46,131 nucleotides of DNA. Origin: Bacillota bacterium (GTDB lineage Bacteria > Bacillota > Dethiobacteria > Dethiobacterales > Dethiobacteraceae). A program made the position numbers and the translations under genes. Below are positions 24,843-32,699 of this stretch, in pieces (position 1 is the first letter of the stretch; every line of letters starts with the position of its first letter). Location: assembly GCA_012800795.1 (NCBI GenBank), contig JAAZIQ010000055.1:1-46131 (forward strand). Reading direction: 5' to 3'. The notes beneath the pieces were generated by a model. It worked only from the letters and a program-made list of their open reading frames with translations, had not been told where the DNA came from and made no database searches.

Positions 24843-25466
24843 TTGTCTGTACTGCAAATGACAGCGGTTATTCTGGCCGGTGGCAGTAGCTCACGTATGG
24901 GGCAAAATAAGCTATTTTTACCTTTGGGGGCAAAACCAATAATAGAGTATCTTATTTCACTGCTGCAGAAGATGTTTGTTCAGACCATTGTTGTGACCGA
25001 CCGGCCGACATTATATCATCATTACCAAATAGAAGTAAAAGAAGATGTTATTGTCTGCGCGAAAAAGAATTCTTTGGCTGGTATTCATGCAGGTTTAATA
25101 CATGCTGATAACGAGTATACTTTTACCGTAGCAGGAGATATGCCCTTTTTACAACGGCAAGTGGTTGCCTACTTGTGTTCCCTGCGAGAAGGTTATGATG
25201 TGGTGGTGCCTAGAGAAGGAAAGTATTATCAACCGCTCTGCGCTGTCTATCGCAAAAGTTGTCTTCCCTTGATTGAGAGGCAGCTGGAAGAAAGGCGTTT
25301 TCGGATTATAGAGTTTTTTCCTAACGTACGGGTGCGGGCAGTTGATTCTGCAGAACTTAAACGCTATGATCCTGATAATATTTCTTTTTTTAATATTAAT
25401 ACACCGCAAGATTATCAATTAGCTCTGCAGATGATAAAAAGAATGCAGCGGGAAGGAGAAATTTAA
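24843..25466 (+). CDS. MobA-like molybdenum-cofactor nucleotidyltransferase
   Basis: A 207-residue nucleotidyltransferase of the GT-A fold. The signature LAGGSSSRMGQNKLFLPLG lies near residues 11-29, followed by SLAGIHAGL near 75 and the metal-binding AGDMPFL near 98. The pattern fits MobA (molybdopterin guanine dinucleotide synthesis), suggesting a molybdo- or tungsto-enzyme elsewhere in the genome. Related MocA/IspD-type enzymes cannot be fully excluded. The start is TTG at 24843 with GGGAAG 6 nt upstream; the ATG at 24858 is an alternative. It is inserted between hpt and ftsH. Confidence 0.82.
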   Translation: MSVLQMTAVILAGGSSSRMGQNKLFLPLGAKPIIEYLISLLQKMFVQTIVVTDRPTLYHHYQIEVKEDVIVCAKKNSLAGIHAGLIHADNEYTFTVAGDMPFLQRQVVAYLCSLREGYDVVVPREGKYYQPLCAVYRKSCLPLIERQLEERRFRIIEFFPNVRVRAVDSAELKRYDPDNISFFNINTPQDYQLALQMIKRMQREGEI

Positions 25467-25574
25467 GATTTTTGTTAGATATTGTTTTGTTTAATAAGAT
25501 AGGATAAATAGAAGGGCAGGAATTAGAGTCCCGAAAGGAGAACTTATGTAAGGTTGAGAAAAAATAAGTTTTGG

Positions 25575-25618
25575 GTTGCACAGGAAGTTTTAAGAGTTTG
25601 TAATCTTGTTGCACAGGA
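25575..25618 (+). repeat. 11-bp direct repeat in the ftsH promoter region
   Basis: GTTGCACAGGA occurs at 25575-25585 and again at 25608-25618. The 33-bp period is about three helical turns. The second copy directly abuts a TATAAT at 25619-25624. This suggests paired sites for a regulator of ftsH. Confidence 0.6.
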
Positions 25619-25624
25619 TATAAT
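25597..25624 (+). promoter_or_regulatory. Likely ftsH promoter
   Basis: A consensus TATAAT at 25619-25624 with only a weak -35 (TTTGTA at 25597-25602, 16-bp spacer). A poor -35 beside direct repeats is typical of an activator-dependent promoter. The leader would be about 50 nt. Confidence 0.5.
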
Positions 25625-25679
25625 ATCTTAGAATTGGAAAATTAAAAATTAGAGCCTTGGGAGAGAGGAGGCATCTTTT

Positions 25680-27629
25680 TTGAATCGATTTATGCGGCAG
25701 ATGATGTTTTACCTCGTTATTCTGCTGATTGCAGTTGCCATCATTAATTATTTTAATAAGCCTCTAGAGGCACCAAAATCATTGCCATATAATGAATTTG
25801 TGGCGCTGGTGGAGGACGGCCAGGTTAAGGAAGTGCTAATTGTCGAAAACAATATCTCCGGAACACTTAAAGACGGCACTAAATTCGAGACATATAATAC
25901 TGAAAGCAAAGAAGTCCTTACACAGCGTCTAATAGATAATAATGTTACTATTAACGGAGAAGACCCTCCAGAGACACAATGGTGGGCAAGCCTTGCTTCG
26001 GTTATTCTTCCCTTTGTTATCTTAATGGTAATTTTCTTTTTCTTTATGCAGCAAACACAGGGCGGCGGTAATCGTGTCATGAATTTTGGTAAATCACGCG
26101 CCCGCCTTCACGATGCTTCTCGCAAGCGTGTTACTTTTGATGATGTGGCCGGTGCTGACGAAGAAAAATACGAATTAGTAGAAATAGTTGAGTTTCTAAA
26201 AGATCCACGTAAATTTGTGGAATTAGGGGCTCGTATTCCTAAAGGCGTATTGTTGGTAGGGCCTCCCGGAACCGGTAAGACTCTTTTGGCGCGTGCCGTG
26301 GCAGGTGAAGCCGGTGTTCCCTTTTTTAGCATCTCAGGTTCTGACTTTGTGGAAATGTTTGTGGGGGTAGGTGCTTCACGAGTACGTGATTTGTTTGATA
26401 CGGCTAAAAAGAATTCCCCGTGTATTGTTTTTATTGACGAAATAGATGCGGTGGGTCGTCAACGCGGTGCAGGTCTTGGCGGTGGCCATGATGAACGCGA
26501 ACAGACTTTAAACCAGCTATTGGTGGAAATGGATGGGTTTGATTCCCATGAGGGGATCATTGTTATTGCTGCCACAAACCGTCCCGATATTCTTGATCCG
26601 GCTTTGCTACGCCCGGGAAGATTTGATCGACAAATTACTGTAAACCTACCTGATGTGAAAGAGCGTGAAGCAATTTTAAAAGTACATGCGCGCAACAAAC
26701 CCTTGGCAAAGGATGTGGATCTGGGCGTTATTGCCCGTAGGACTCCCGGTTTTAGCGGTGCGGACTTGGAAAATATTCTTAACGAGGGCGCGCTGTTGTC
26801 TGGTCGCCGTAATAAAAAACTCATCAGCATGCAGGAGTTGGAGGATGCCATTGATCGCGTTATTGGCGGTACGGAAAAAAGAAGCAGAGTAATAAGCGAG
26901 TTTGAGAAAAAAATTGTGGCTTTTCACGAGGCCGGTCACGCTTTGGTAGGCTACCTTCTGCCCAACACAGACCCTGTGCATAAAGTTTCCATTATTCCTA
27001 GGGGCCGCGCCGGCGGCTATACATTAATGCTGCCTGAGCAGGATCGTTACTATATGACTAAAACTGAATTGCTGGCACGAGTGACAACTTTACTGGCAGG
27101 AAGAGTGGCAGAAGAAGTTGTGTTTAATGAAATCTCAACGGGGGCACAAAATGATTTAGAGCGTGCTACCGATATGGTGCGTAAGATGATTATGGAATAT
27201 GGCATGAGTGAAAGATTAGGCCCAATTACTTTGGGCCGGAAGCAATATGAGCAGGTTTTCCTTGGTCGGGATATAGCGCGTGATCGTGATTATTCCGAAG
27301 AAGTTGCCCGTTCTATAGATAATGAAATCCGGAGAACCATTGATGAGCAGTATCAGCAGGCTGCAGATTTAATCCGTCAGAACCGTGACAAACTAGACGC
27401 TTTGGCCAATGCCCTGTTAGAATTAGAATCGCTCGATGCTGAAGAGGTTACTGCTTTAATGGAGGGGGCAACTATCGAAGAAATTAAAAGTAAACGGGCA
27501 CCAGCGCCTGATGTGCAAAATCGCGCAGAAGACCGCTCAGCGGATACGGCTCAGGGTACGAGAGATGTTTTAAAAAAAAATACTCTACAGGTTTTAATTA
27601 ATGAGGAAGAAATTGATTTAGAAAAATAG
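25680..27629 (+). CDS. ftsH: ATP-dependent zinc metalloprotease FtsH
   Basis: FtsH is a hexameric membrane AAA protease that degrades misfolded membrane proteins and regulators. The 649 residues contain a membrane helix at about 7-25, an extracytoplasmic domain, a second helix near 103-122, Walker A GPPGTGKT near 194, Walker [12 protein letters not shown] near 250, the second region of homology with [17 protein letters not shown] near 301, and the zinc site HEAGH near 416 with its third acidic ligand in [10 protein letters not shown] near 490. The start is TTG at 25680 behind AGAGGAGG. It is monocistronic, ended by a strong terminator. Direct repeats upstream suggest regulated expression. Confidence 0.97.
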   Translation: MNRFMRQMMFYLVILLIAVAIINYFNKPLEAPKSLPYNEFVALVEDGQVKEVLIVENNISGTLKDGTKFETYNTESKEVLTQRLIDNNVTINGEDPPETQWWASLASVILPFVILMVIFFFFMQQTQGGGNRVMNFGKSRARLHDASRKRVTFDDVAGADEEKYELVEIVEFLKDPRKFVELGARIPKGVLLVGPPGTGKTLLARAVAGEAGVPFFSISGSDFVEMFVGVGASRVRDLFDTAKKNSPCIVFIDEIDAVGRQRGAGLGGGHDEREQTLNQLLVEMDGFDSHEGIIVIAATNRPDILDPALLRPGRFDRQITVNLPDVKEREAILKVHARNKPLAKDVDLGVIARRTPGFSGADLENILNEGALLSGRRNKKLISMQELEDAIDRVIGGTEKRSRVISEFEKKIVAFHEAGHALVGYLLPNTDPVHKVSIIPRGRAGGYTLMLPEQDRYYMTKTELLARVTTLLAGRVAEEVVFNEISTGAQNDLERATDMVRKMIMEYGMSERLGPITLGRKQYEQVFLGRDIARDRDYSEEVARSIDNEIRRTIDEQYQQAADLIRQNRDKLDALANALLELESLDAEEVTALMEGATIEEIKSKRAPAPDVQNRAEDRSADTAQGTRDVLKKNTLQVLINEEEIDLEK

Positions 27630-27631
27630 AT

Positions 27632-27663
27632 AAAAAGGCGGATGATAATCATCCGCCTTTTTT
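27632..27663. terminator. Strong terminator after ftsH
   Basis: A 14-bp perfect stem AAAAAGGCGGATGA / TCATCCGCCTTTTT with a TAA loop (27632-27645 with 27649-27662). A- and T-runs on both sides make it potentially bidirectional. Confidence 0.92.
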
Positions 27664-27875
27664 AACCATAGGGAAGGATTTCGTTTCTTGGCTGTATAGT
27701 TTAATCTTTTTAGTTTGATAATAACAAAGAAAATATTCAAACAAACAATTAATAAATAAAGTATTATTGGCAGTTTCATGAAAAAGTGCTGTATGTGGGC
27801 AGGAATAACAAAACGTGCGTCGAATTGATACAATTGGCACAAAGTATTAGTTAAAATTATAGGAGGGATTTGTTT

Positions 27876-29639
27876 ATGCCACTTGATCCCACAAAGCATG
27901 CTGACTGGGAAATTGCCGAAGCGGCAGAAAAAAATATGAAGACAGTTTATCAGCTTGGAGAAGAGCTGGGACTGGAAAATGAAGAACTTCTGCCCTACGG
28001 CCACTATGTTGCAAAAATTGACTTTGCAAAGGTTTTAGAGCGTCTTAAGGATCGTCCCGATGGCAAATACATAGATGTTACTGCCATCACCCCGACTCCA
28101 CTTGGAGAAGGTAAGTCGACTTCTACCATGGGCTTAACACAAGGACTTGGTAAGCGCGGCAAGAAGGCTATTGCAACAATTCGCCAACCTTCCGGCGGTC
28201 CGACCATGAACGTCAAAGGATCCGCAGCCGGTGGTGGGCTAGCACAATGCATCCCGCTCACACCTTTCTCTTTAGGTTTAACCGGTGATATTAACGCTGT
28301 GATGAATGCGCATAACTTGGCAATGGTGGCATTGACCTCTCGTATTCAGCACGAATTTAACTCTTCCGATGCTTTTCTCGAGAGAAGAGGTCTAAAGCGT
28401 TTAAACATTGATCCACGTAATGTGGAAATGAAGTGGGTTATCGACTTCTGTGCACAAGCTCTACGCAATATCATTATTGGTTTAGGCGGCAAAAGAGATG
28501 GTTTTATGATGAGTTCAGGTTTTGCCATTGCCGTTTCTTCTGAAGTAATGGCTATTTTAGCCGTTGCTAAAGACCTGAAAGATATGCGTGAGCGCATGGG
28601 GCGTATTGTAGTAGCATATGATAAGCAGGGCAATCCTGTTACCACAGAAGATTTGGGTGTAGCCGGTGCCATGACTGCTTGGATGGTTGATGCCTTAAAG
28701 CCGAACCTCCTTCAGACTCTGGAAGGACAGCCTGTCCTTGTTCATGCCGGTCCTTTTGCGAATATCGCCATTGGTCAATCTTCAATTATTGCTGACCGTG
28801 TTGCCTTGAAACTGGGAGAATACGTCATCACTGAATCCGGCTTTGCTGCGGACATTGGTTTTGAGAAATTCTGGAATATTAAGTGCCGGATGTCCGGCTT
28901 AAGGCCGAATGCTGCTGTTGTTGTGGCGACAATTCGTGCTTTAAAAGCTCATGGTGGTGCTCCGCTACCGCTACCCGGCAAGCCGCTTGACCCGGCTTAT
29001 ACTGAGGAAAATCTGGAATGGGTTGAAAAAGGTTGCGAAAACCTCATCCACCATGTCAATACCGTTAAGAAAGCCGGCATTAACCCAGTTGTTTGTATTA
29101 ATGCTTTCCATACAGACACTGATAATGAAATTAAGCTTGTTCGCCGCCTGGCGGAAGAGGCTGGCGCCCGTGTTGCCGTATCTAGACACTGGCAGTATGG
29201 TGGTGATGGCGCCCTAGAGTTTGCCGATGCAGTTATCGATGCTTGCAACGAACCGAACGACTTCAAATTCCTCTATGACTTAGATACTCCTTTACGTGAG
29301 CGTATCCATTTAATTGCAACAGAAGTCTACGGAGCCGACGGTGTAGAATATTCTGCTGAAGCGCAAGAAAAACTGGATCGTATGGAAAAAGATCCCGAAA
29401 TGAAATCTTTAGCTACCTGCATGGTTAAAACACATCTATCCTTATCGGATAACCCCATGCTCAAAGGTGTGCCTAAAGGATGGAAGTTATATGTTCGTGA
29501 CATTTTAACCTACAAAGGGGCCGGTTTCTTAGTTCCGGTGGCAGGTACTATTTCTTTGATGCCTGGAACAGCTGCTACACCTGCTTTCATGCGTGTAGAT
29601 GTTAATACCGAAACCGGTAGAGTTGAAGGTTTATTCTAA
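27876..29639 (+). CDS. fhs: Formate-tetrahydrofolate ligase (10-formyl-THF synthetase), long form
   Basis: Fhs ligates formate to tetrahydrofolate with ATP. It is the entry to the methyl branch of the Wood-Ljungdahl pathway and a source of formyl groups. The nucleotide-binding [20 protein letters not shown] lies near residues 69-88, [13 protein letters not shown] near 117 and [16 protein letters not shown] near 136. The protein has 587 residues versus about 557 in Moorella; extra segments occur near 151-166 ([18 protein letters not shown]) and around [12 protein letters not shown] near 367. From memory this insert-bearing form is best known from sulfate-reducing Deltaproteobacteria, so transfer is possible. 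AGGAGGG sits 8 nt before ATG 27876. The 27664-27860 interval is AT-rich with no clear promoter. Confidence 0.95.
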   Translation: MPLDPTKHADWEIAEAAEKNMKTVYQLGEELGLENEELLPYGHYVAKIDFAKVLERLKDRPDGKYIDVTAITPTPLGEGKSTSTMGLTQGLGKRGKKAIATIRQPSGGPTMNVKGSAAGGGLAQCIPLTPFSLGLTGDINAVMNAHNLAMVALTSRIQHEFNSSDAFLERRGLKRLNIDPRNVEMKWVIDFCAQALRNIIIGLGGKRDGFMMSSGFAIAVSSEVMAILAVAKDLKDMRERMGRIVVAYDKQGNPVTTEDLGVAGAMTAWMVDALKPNLLQTLEGQPVLVHAGPFANIAIGQSSIIADRVALKLGEYVITESGFAADIGFEKFWNIKCRMSGLRPNAAVVVATIRALKAHGGAPLPLPGKPLDPAYTEENLEWVEKGCENLIHHVNTVKKAGINPVVCINAFHTDTDNEIKLVRRLAEEAGARVAVSRHWQYGGDGALEFADAVIDACNEPNDFKFLYDLDTPLRERIHLIATEVYGADGVEYSAEAQEKLDRMEKDPEMKSLATCMVKTHLSLSDNPMLKGVPKGWKLYVRDILTYKGAGFLVPVAGTISLMPGTAATPAFMRVDVNTETGRVEGLF

Positions 29640-29663
29640 AAAACACTAGTTTTATTTCGCTGA

Positions 29664-29693
29664 TTGTGTTACACTAGAGAAGAAAAATATAAT
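29664..29693 (+). promoter_or_regulatory. Sigma-A promoter of the riboswitch-folT transcript
   Basis: TTGTGT at 29664-29669, an 18-bp spacer and TATAAT at 29688-29693. Transcription would start near 29700, about 45 nt before the riboswitch core. Confidence 0.65.
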
Positions 29694-29718
29694 ATCGACA
29701 ATTTTACTTCAAAAAAAA

Positions 29719-29740
29719 GGCACCGGGGAGACCTGGTGCC
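29719..29740 (+). other. Leader hairpin upstream of the THF riboswitch
   Basis: GGCACC / GGTGCC (29719-29724 with 29735-29740) with a 10-nt loop. No T-run follows, so it is a leader structure, not a terminator. Confidence 0.4.
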
Positions 29741-29743
29741 AAG

Positions 29744-29840
29744 AAAGCAGAGTAGGTGACATGCGTCAAGTGCTATGGGATGGGAAGTTGCCTGTAGACG
29801 AAAGGCCCGGCCTGCGATATGTCACCGCATCCGCTGCCGC
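29744..29840 (+). promoter_or_regulatory. Tetrahydrofolate riboswitch
   Basis: The conserved THF-riboswitch segments are readable in order: AGTAGGTGAC at 29751, GCGTCAAGTG near 29763, GGGATG near 29778, GACGAAAGGC near 29798, then GTCACCGCATCCGCT at 29821-29835. Pairing agrees: GCAG/CTGC closes the element (29747-29750 with 29834-29837) and GGTGACAT/ATGTCACC forms the next helix (29755-29762 with 29819-29826). It precedes folT and follows fhs, consistent with sensing reduced folate. Confidence 0.88.
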
Positions 29841-29858
29841 ACTAAAAGAGATAAGAAG

Positions 29859-29909
29859 ACCTCTTTCCTCTTGGGTGTGGCGCTCTCTGCCATCCTAAGG
29901 GAAGGAGGT
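29859..29909 (+). promoter_or_regulatory. Anti-Shine-Dalgarno hairpin of folT
   Basis: ACCTCTTTCCT at 29859-29869 can pair over 11 positions (two G-U) with GGGAAGGAGGT at 29899-29909, which includes the folT ribosome binding site. A TGGC/GCCA inner stem is possible. This points to translational control by the riboswitch just upstream. Confidence 0.6.
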
Positions 29910-29915
29910 GTTTTT

Positions 29916-30449
29916 TTGAAGCTCAGCACTAGGGATTTAACCAATGCAGGTTTATTTGTAGCCCTGAGTATAGCCCTTACTCGTTTTGCGGCTGTTCAGG
30001 TGGTGCAAGGCACAATTCGTCTCTCTTTTGGTAACATCCCCATCTATGTTGCCGGTTTATTGTTCGGTCCGGTAATCGGGGGATTGGTGGGCGGAGTGGC
30101 TGATCTGGCCGGCTATCTTGTCAATCCGTTTGGTGCAGCCTTTATACCACAAATTACGCTTGCTGCTATCTTACGGGGAGTTATCCCACCACTGGTAATG
30201 CGCCTGCTTGGTGCTAAAAACAGTTTCTGGCAGCTGAAGACCTTTTTGGCAATTATTGCAACAGAAATTGTAAGCGGTGCTTTTTTAACCACCTGGGGCT
30301 TAGCTTGGCTGAATCAAACTCCGTTTATGGTTGTTTTGACACCAAGGCTGGTAGCCCTAGCTGTTCAGATACCTGTTTATACCATTGCAACATATGTTTT
30401 AATTGTGCCACTGCGAGCTTTTCGTGCTCAGCGTTCTGCAGGTAAATAA
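29916..30449 (+). CDS. folT: Folate ECF transporter S component FolT
   Basis: S components of energy-coupling factor transporters bind a vitamin in the membrane and use a shared EcfAAT module encoded elsewhere. This 177-residue protein has about six predicted membrane helices, beginning TRDLTNAGLFVALSIALTRF near residue 5. It includes RLSFGNIPIYVAGLLFGP near 39 and GLVGGVADLAGYLVNPFG near 59. Its position behind a THF riboswitch specifies folate. The open frame runs upstream through the riboswitch, so the real start is the TTG at 29916, 5-6 nt after GGAGGTG. A strong terminator follows. Confidence 0.88.
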   Translation: MKLSTRDLTNAGLFVALSIALTRFAAVQVVQGTIRLSFGNIPIYVAGLLFGPVIGGLVGGVADLAGYLVNPFGAAFIPQITLAAILRGVIPPLVMRLLGAKNSFWQLKTFLAIIATEIVSGAFLTTWGLAWLNQTPFMVVLTPRLVALAVQIPVYTIATYVLIVPLRAFRAQRSAGK

Positions 30450-30461
30450 AGCAGCAATTGG

Positions 30462-30496
30462 AAGAAGCCCGGAAATTTCCGGGCTTCTTGTTCTTT
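30462..30496 (+). terminator. Strong terminator after folT
   Basis: A perfect palindrome with 14-bp arms, AAGAAGCCCGGAAA / TTTCCGGGCTTCTT (30462-30475 with 30476-30489), then a T-rich tail. Confidence 0.85.
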
Positions 30497-30498
30497 CA

Positions 30499-30528
30499 TT
30501 GACAAGCCGGTAGCTGCTCTTTTACAAT
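30499..30528 (+). promoter_or_regulatory. Sigma-A promoter of birA-coaX
   Basis: TTGACA at 30499-30504 and TACAAT at 30523-30528 with an 18-bp spacer. Confidence 0.7.
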
Positions 30529-30557
30529 GAAAATGTTATTAAATGTGGAGGATGCCG

Positions 30558-31337
30558 ATGGAAGCTCTAGTGAGGGAGATAAGAGAGGGCTTATTGACAG
30601 ATATATTGGGGAAAAATTTATACTATAAAAAACAGGTGGATTCGACTAATACTTGGGCAAGGGAGTTGGCCAATGCCGGTGTTCCTGAAGGTACGTTAGT
30701 GTTGGCAGAAAGTCAAAGCGCTGGCCGGGGGCGCCAAGGGAGGCAGTGGTGTTCACCAGGGGGCGGGATATGGCTTAGCCTTATTTTGCGGCCACAAATT
30801 CCGCTGCAGCAGGTACAAATGATGACTTTACTGACGGCGGTAGTATTACGAGAAACTATTGAAGCAGTTTTGGGTTTGTCTGCTGAGATTAAATGGCCCA
30901 ATGATTTGCAGTACAAAGGGAAAAAGTTTGCCGGCATCCTCACGGAAATAGCGGCAGATAAGGATTCTTTGCGTTTTCTGCTTGTGGGGGTAGGCATTAA
31001 TGCCAATGTGAAGATTGAGAGCTTGCCGGCGGATTTGCAGCGGCAGGCCACTTCACTTTGTTTGGAAACGGGAGCAAAGGTAGACAGTAAAGAATTGATA
31101 CTGCAATTTATCCAGCGGTATGAACAGGAATATCTTAGGGCGCAAAGAGAAGGGTTTGCTGATATTTTACGGCGCTGGCGCCAGTATACGGTTACTTTGG
31201 GGCGTGAAGTTACTATCCATTGCAATGGCTGCAGTATTAAGGGTAAAGCTCTAGATATCAATGAACAGGGCGCACTGCTCGTTAAAACTTCTACAGGGGT
31301 TAGGATTTGCTGGGCAGGGGACGTTATTAATCAATAG
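30558..31337 (+). CDS. birA: Biotin--[acetyl-CoA-carboxylase] ligase, monofunctional
   Basis: BirA activates biotin to biotinyl-AMP and attaches it to a lysine on carboxylases. The 259-residue protein shows VDSTNTWARELA near 24-35, the biotinyl-AMP loop GRGRQGRQW near 56-64, KWPNDLQYKGKKFAGILTE near 111-129 and GVGINAN near 145, then the C-terminal SH3-like domain. It lacks the N-terminal helix-turn-helix of bifunctional BirA, so it should not be a repressor. TGGAGG at 30546-30551 selects the ATG at 30558 over 30543 and 30552. It lies 17 nt before coaX. Confidence 0.93.
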   Translation: MEALVREIREGLLTDILGKNLYYKKQVDSTNTWARELANAGVPEGTLVLAESQSAGRGRQGRQWCSPGGGIWLSLILRPQIPLQQVQMMTLLTAVVLRETIEAVLGLSAEIKWPNDLQYKGKKFAGILTEIAADKDSLRFLLVGVGINANVKIESLPADLQRQATSLCLETGAKVDSKELILQFIQRYEQEYLRAQREGFADILRRWRQYTVTLGREVTIHCNGCSIKGKALDINEQGALLVKTSTGVRICWAGDVINQ

Positions 31338-31354
31338 TTTCAAGGGAGGATAAA

Positions 31355-32122
31355 ATGCTTTTAGCTATTGATGCAGGGAATACTAATATTGTCGTGGGTG
31401 TTTTTTGTGGGGATAAACTTATTACATCTTGGCGCATTTCTTCAAATCGTCAGCAAACAGGAGATGAATATGGCATTGTTTTAAAAAACCTATTTACATT
31501 GGCCGGTTTAAATGCTGATCAATTGTCGGGGGTGATTATTTCTTCCGTAGTACCTCCCTTAATGCCGGCTTTAACGGAAATGTCGCGCCGCTATTTACGC
31601 TGTGAACCTATGGTACTCAATTCAGAGTTGCAAACCGGAATAAGGCTGCTGGTGGATAATCCATATGAGGTGGGTGCAGACCGTATTGCCAATGCTGTGG
31701 CCGGCTATGAGCTCTATGGTGGGCCCTTAATTATTGTTGACTTTGGCACAGCCACCACCTTTGATGCAGTTTCCGAATCAGGTGATTATTTGGGTGGAGC
31801 CATAGCTCCGGGCATTGCTATTTCCATGGAAGCCTTGTTTTTACGGGCAGCCAAACTACCTAAAGTAGAACTTGTACATCCACAGCATGTAATTGGACGA
31901 AATACTGTGGCTAGTATGCAGTCAGGTTTAATTTATGGCTTTGCGGGGCAAATTGACGGCATTGTAAAAAAAATGGCAAAGGAATTTTCTTCTCAGCCGC
32001 AAATAATAGCAACCGGGGGGCTGGCTGCATTAATTTCTCAGGAAACGGAAACAAAAATGCAGATAGATCCGTTTCTCACTTTGAAAGGTCTGCAAATTAT
32101 TTTTGCCAGGAACAGCAAATAA
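31355..32122 (+). CDS. coaX: Type III pantothenate kinase
   Basis: CoaX phosphorylates pantothenate, the first step to coenzyme A, and unlike CoaA is not feedback-inhibited and needs a monovalent cation. The 255-residue protein has the ASKHA-fold phosphate motifs IDAGNTNIVVGVF near residues 5-17 and IVDFGTATTFDAVSESGDYLGGAIAPG split around 126-150. The substrate-site sequence PYEVGADRIANA lies near 102-113. GGGAGG is 7 nt before the ATG. It forms a birA-coaX unit; the same order is common in Clostridia. Confidence 0.95.
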   Translation: MLLAIDAGNTNIVVGVFCGDKLITSWRISSNRQQTGDEYGIVLKNLFTLAGLNADQLSGVIISSVVPPLMPALTEMSRRYLRCEPMVLNSELQTGIRLLVDNPYEVGADRIANAVAGYELYGGPLIIVDFGTATTFDAVSESGDYLGGAIAPGIAISMEALFLRAAKLPKVELVHPQHVIGRNTVASMQSGLIYGFAGQIDGIVKKMAKEFSSQPQIIATGGLAALISQETETKMQIDPFLTLKGLQIIFARNSK

Positions 32123-32169
32123 ATGGATCTAAAGACTGCGGGCAAGGCGTATTGTGCTATCTGCTTTGC

Positions 32170-32198
32170 TAGACAAAAAACAGATTAGTAGGTATAAT
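32170..32198 (+). promoter_or_regulatory. Sigma-A promoter of the marR-MATE operon
   Basis: TAGACA at 32170-32175 and TATAAT at 32193-32198 with a 17-bp spacer. The spacer ends with TTAGTAGG (32185-32192), which repeats the half-site of the operator downstream. Confidence 0.65.
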
Positions 32199-32208
32199 TA
32201 TTGATAAA

Positions 32209-32226
32209 TAGTAGGCATGCCTACTA
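32209..32226. promoter_or_regulatory. MarR operator palindrome
   Basis: A perfect 18-bp palindrome, TAGTAGGCA-TGCCTACTA, lies just after the predicted transcription start, with an extra half-site in the promoter spacer. Such sites are typical of autoregulation by MarR-family dimers. Confidence 0.75.
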
Positions 32227-32240
32227 ACAAGGAGAAATTT

Positions 32241-32699
32241 ATGAATGAGATTGCAAAAATACTACAATTGCTAAGAGAGTATGATAATGAAAGAAAAAAT
32301 TACCACAAGACCCTTCGCAGCGGCGGTTGGGACGTAACCGGTGCCCAGGTTAATATTCTGCGTATAGTGGGCAGTGAGCCAGGCATCTGTGTGTCTCGTC
32401 TGAGCGAAGAGGTGGGAATACATATTACAACCGCCCAAGGTTATGTTGATCGGCTGGTGGCAAAAAAATTGCTTTCAATGCAGGTTGATCCGGCGGACAG
32501 ACGGAAAAAGCTGCTATATCTTACAGCGGAAGGGGAAAAAGTTTCCAGAAGCGTTCCCTTAGCTTATAAACCGCTTTTACTAAAAAATCTGCAGCATGCC
32601 ACGGCAGAGGAAAAGCAAATTATTTTGGCCGGTCTAGAGTTAGTAATAAGGTTTATGCAAAGAAAGGATTTGGAAAATGACAAACAGAGTTCAGAATGA
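32241..32699 (+). CDS. MarR-family transcriptional regulator
   Basis: A 152-residue winged-helix dimer protein of the MarR type. The helix-turn-helix sits in GICVSRLSEEVGIHITTAQG near 46-65, followed by YVDRLVAKKLL and the wing sequence DPADRRKKLLYLTAEGE near 77-93. An ATG at 32217 lies inside the operator palindrome; the ATG at 32241, with AAGGAG 7-8 nt upstream, is the supported start. Its 3' end overlaps the MATE gene by 23 bp. It probably represses the operon until an effector drug binds. Confidence 0.9.
   Translation: MNEIAKILQLLREYDNERKNYHKTLRSGGWDVTGAQVNILRIVGSEPGICVSRLSEEVGIHITTAQGYVDRLVAKKLLSMQVDPADRRKKLLYLTAEGEKVSRSVPLAYKPLLLKNLQHATAEEKQIILAGLELVIRFMQRKDLENDKQSSE

Noticed and set aside
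27664-27875. A riboswitch or clear promoter upstream of fhs
   Set aside because: I looked for THF-riboswitch segments and for well-spaced -35/-10 pairs. Only isolated TTGATA/TTGGCA boxes and an AATTG-ATA-CAATT dyad are present, not enough to call a feature.
29775-29915. Open frame running through the folT leader as an N-terminal extension
   Set aside because: It coincides with the THF riboswitch and its anti-Shine-Dalgarno hairpin. The TTG at 29916 has a proper ribosome binding site and gives a normal S-component N-terminus.
30713-31261. 182-codon minus-strand frame opposite birA
   Set aside because: It is antisense to conserved biotin-ligase motifs, has no ribosome binding site and looks like a shadow frame.
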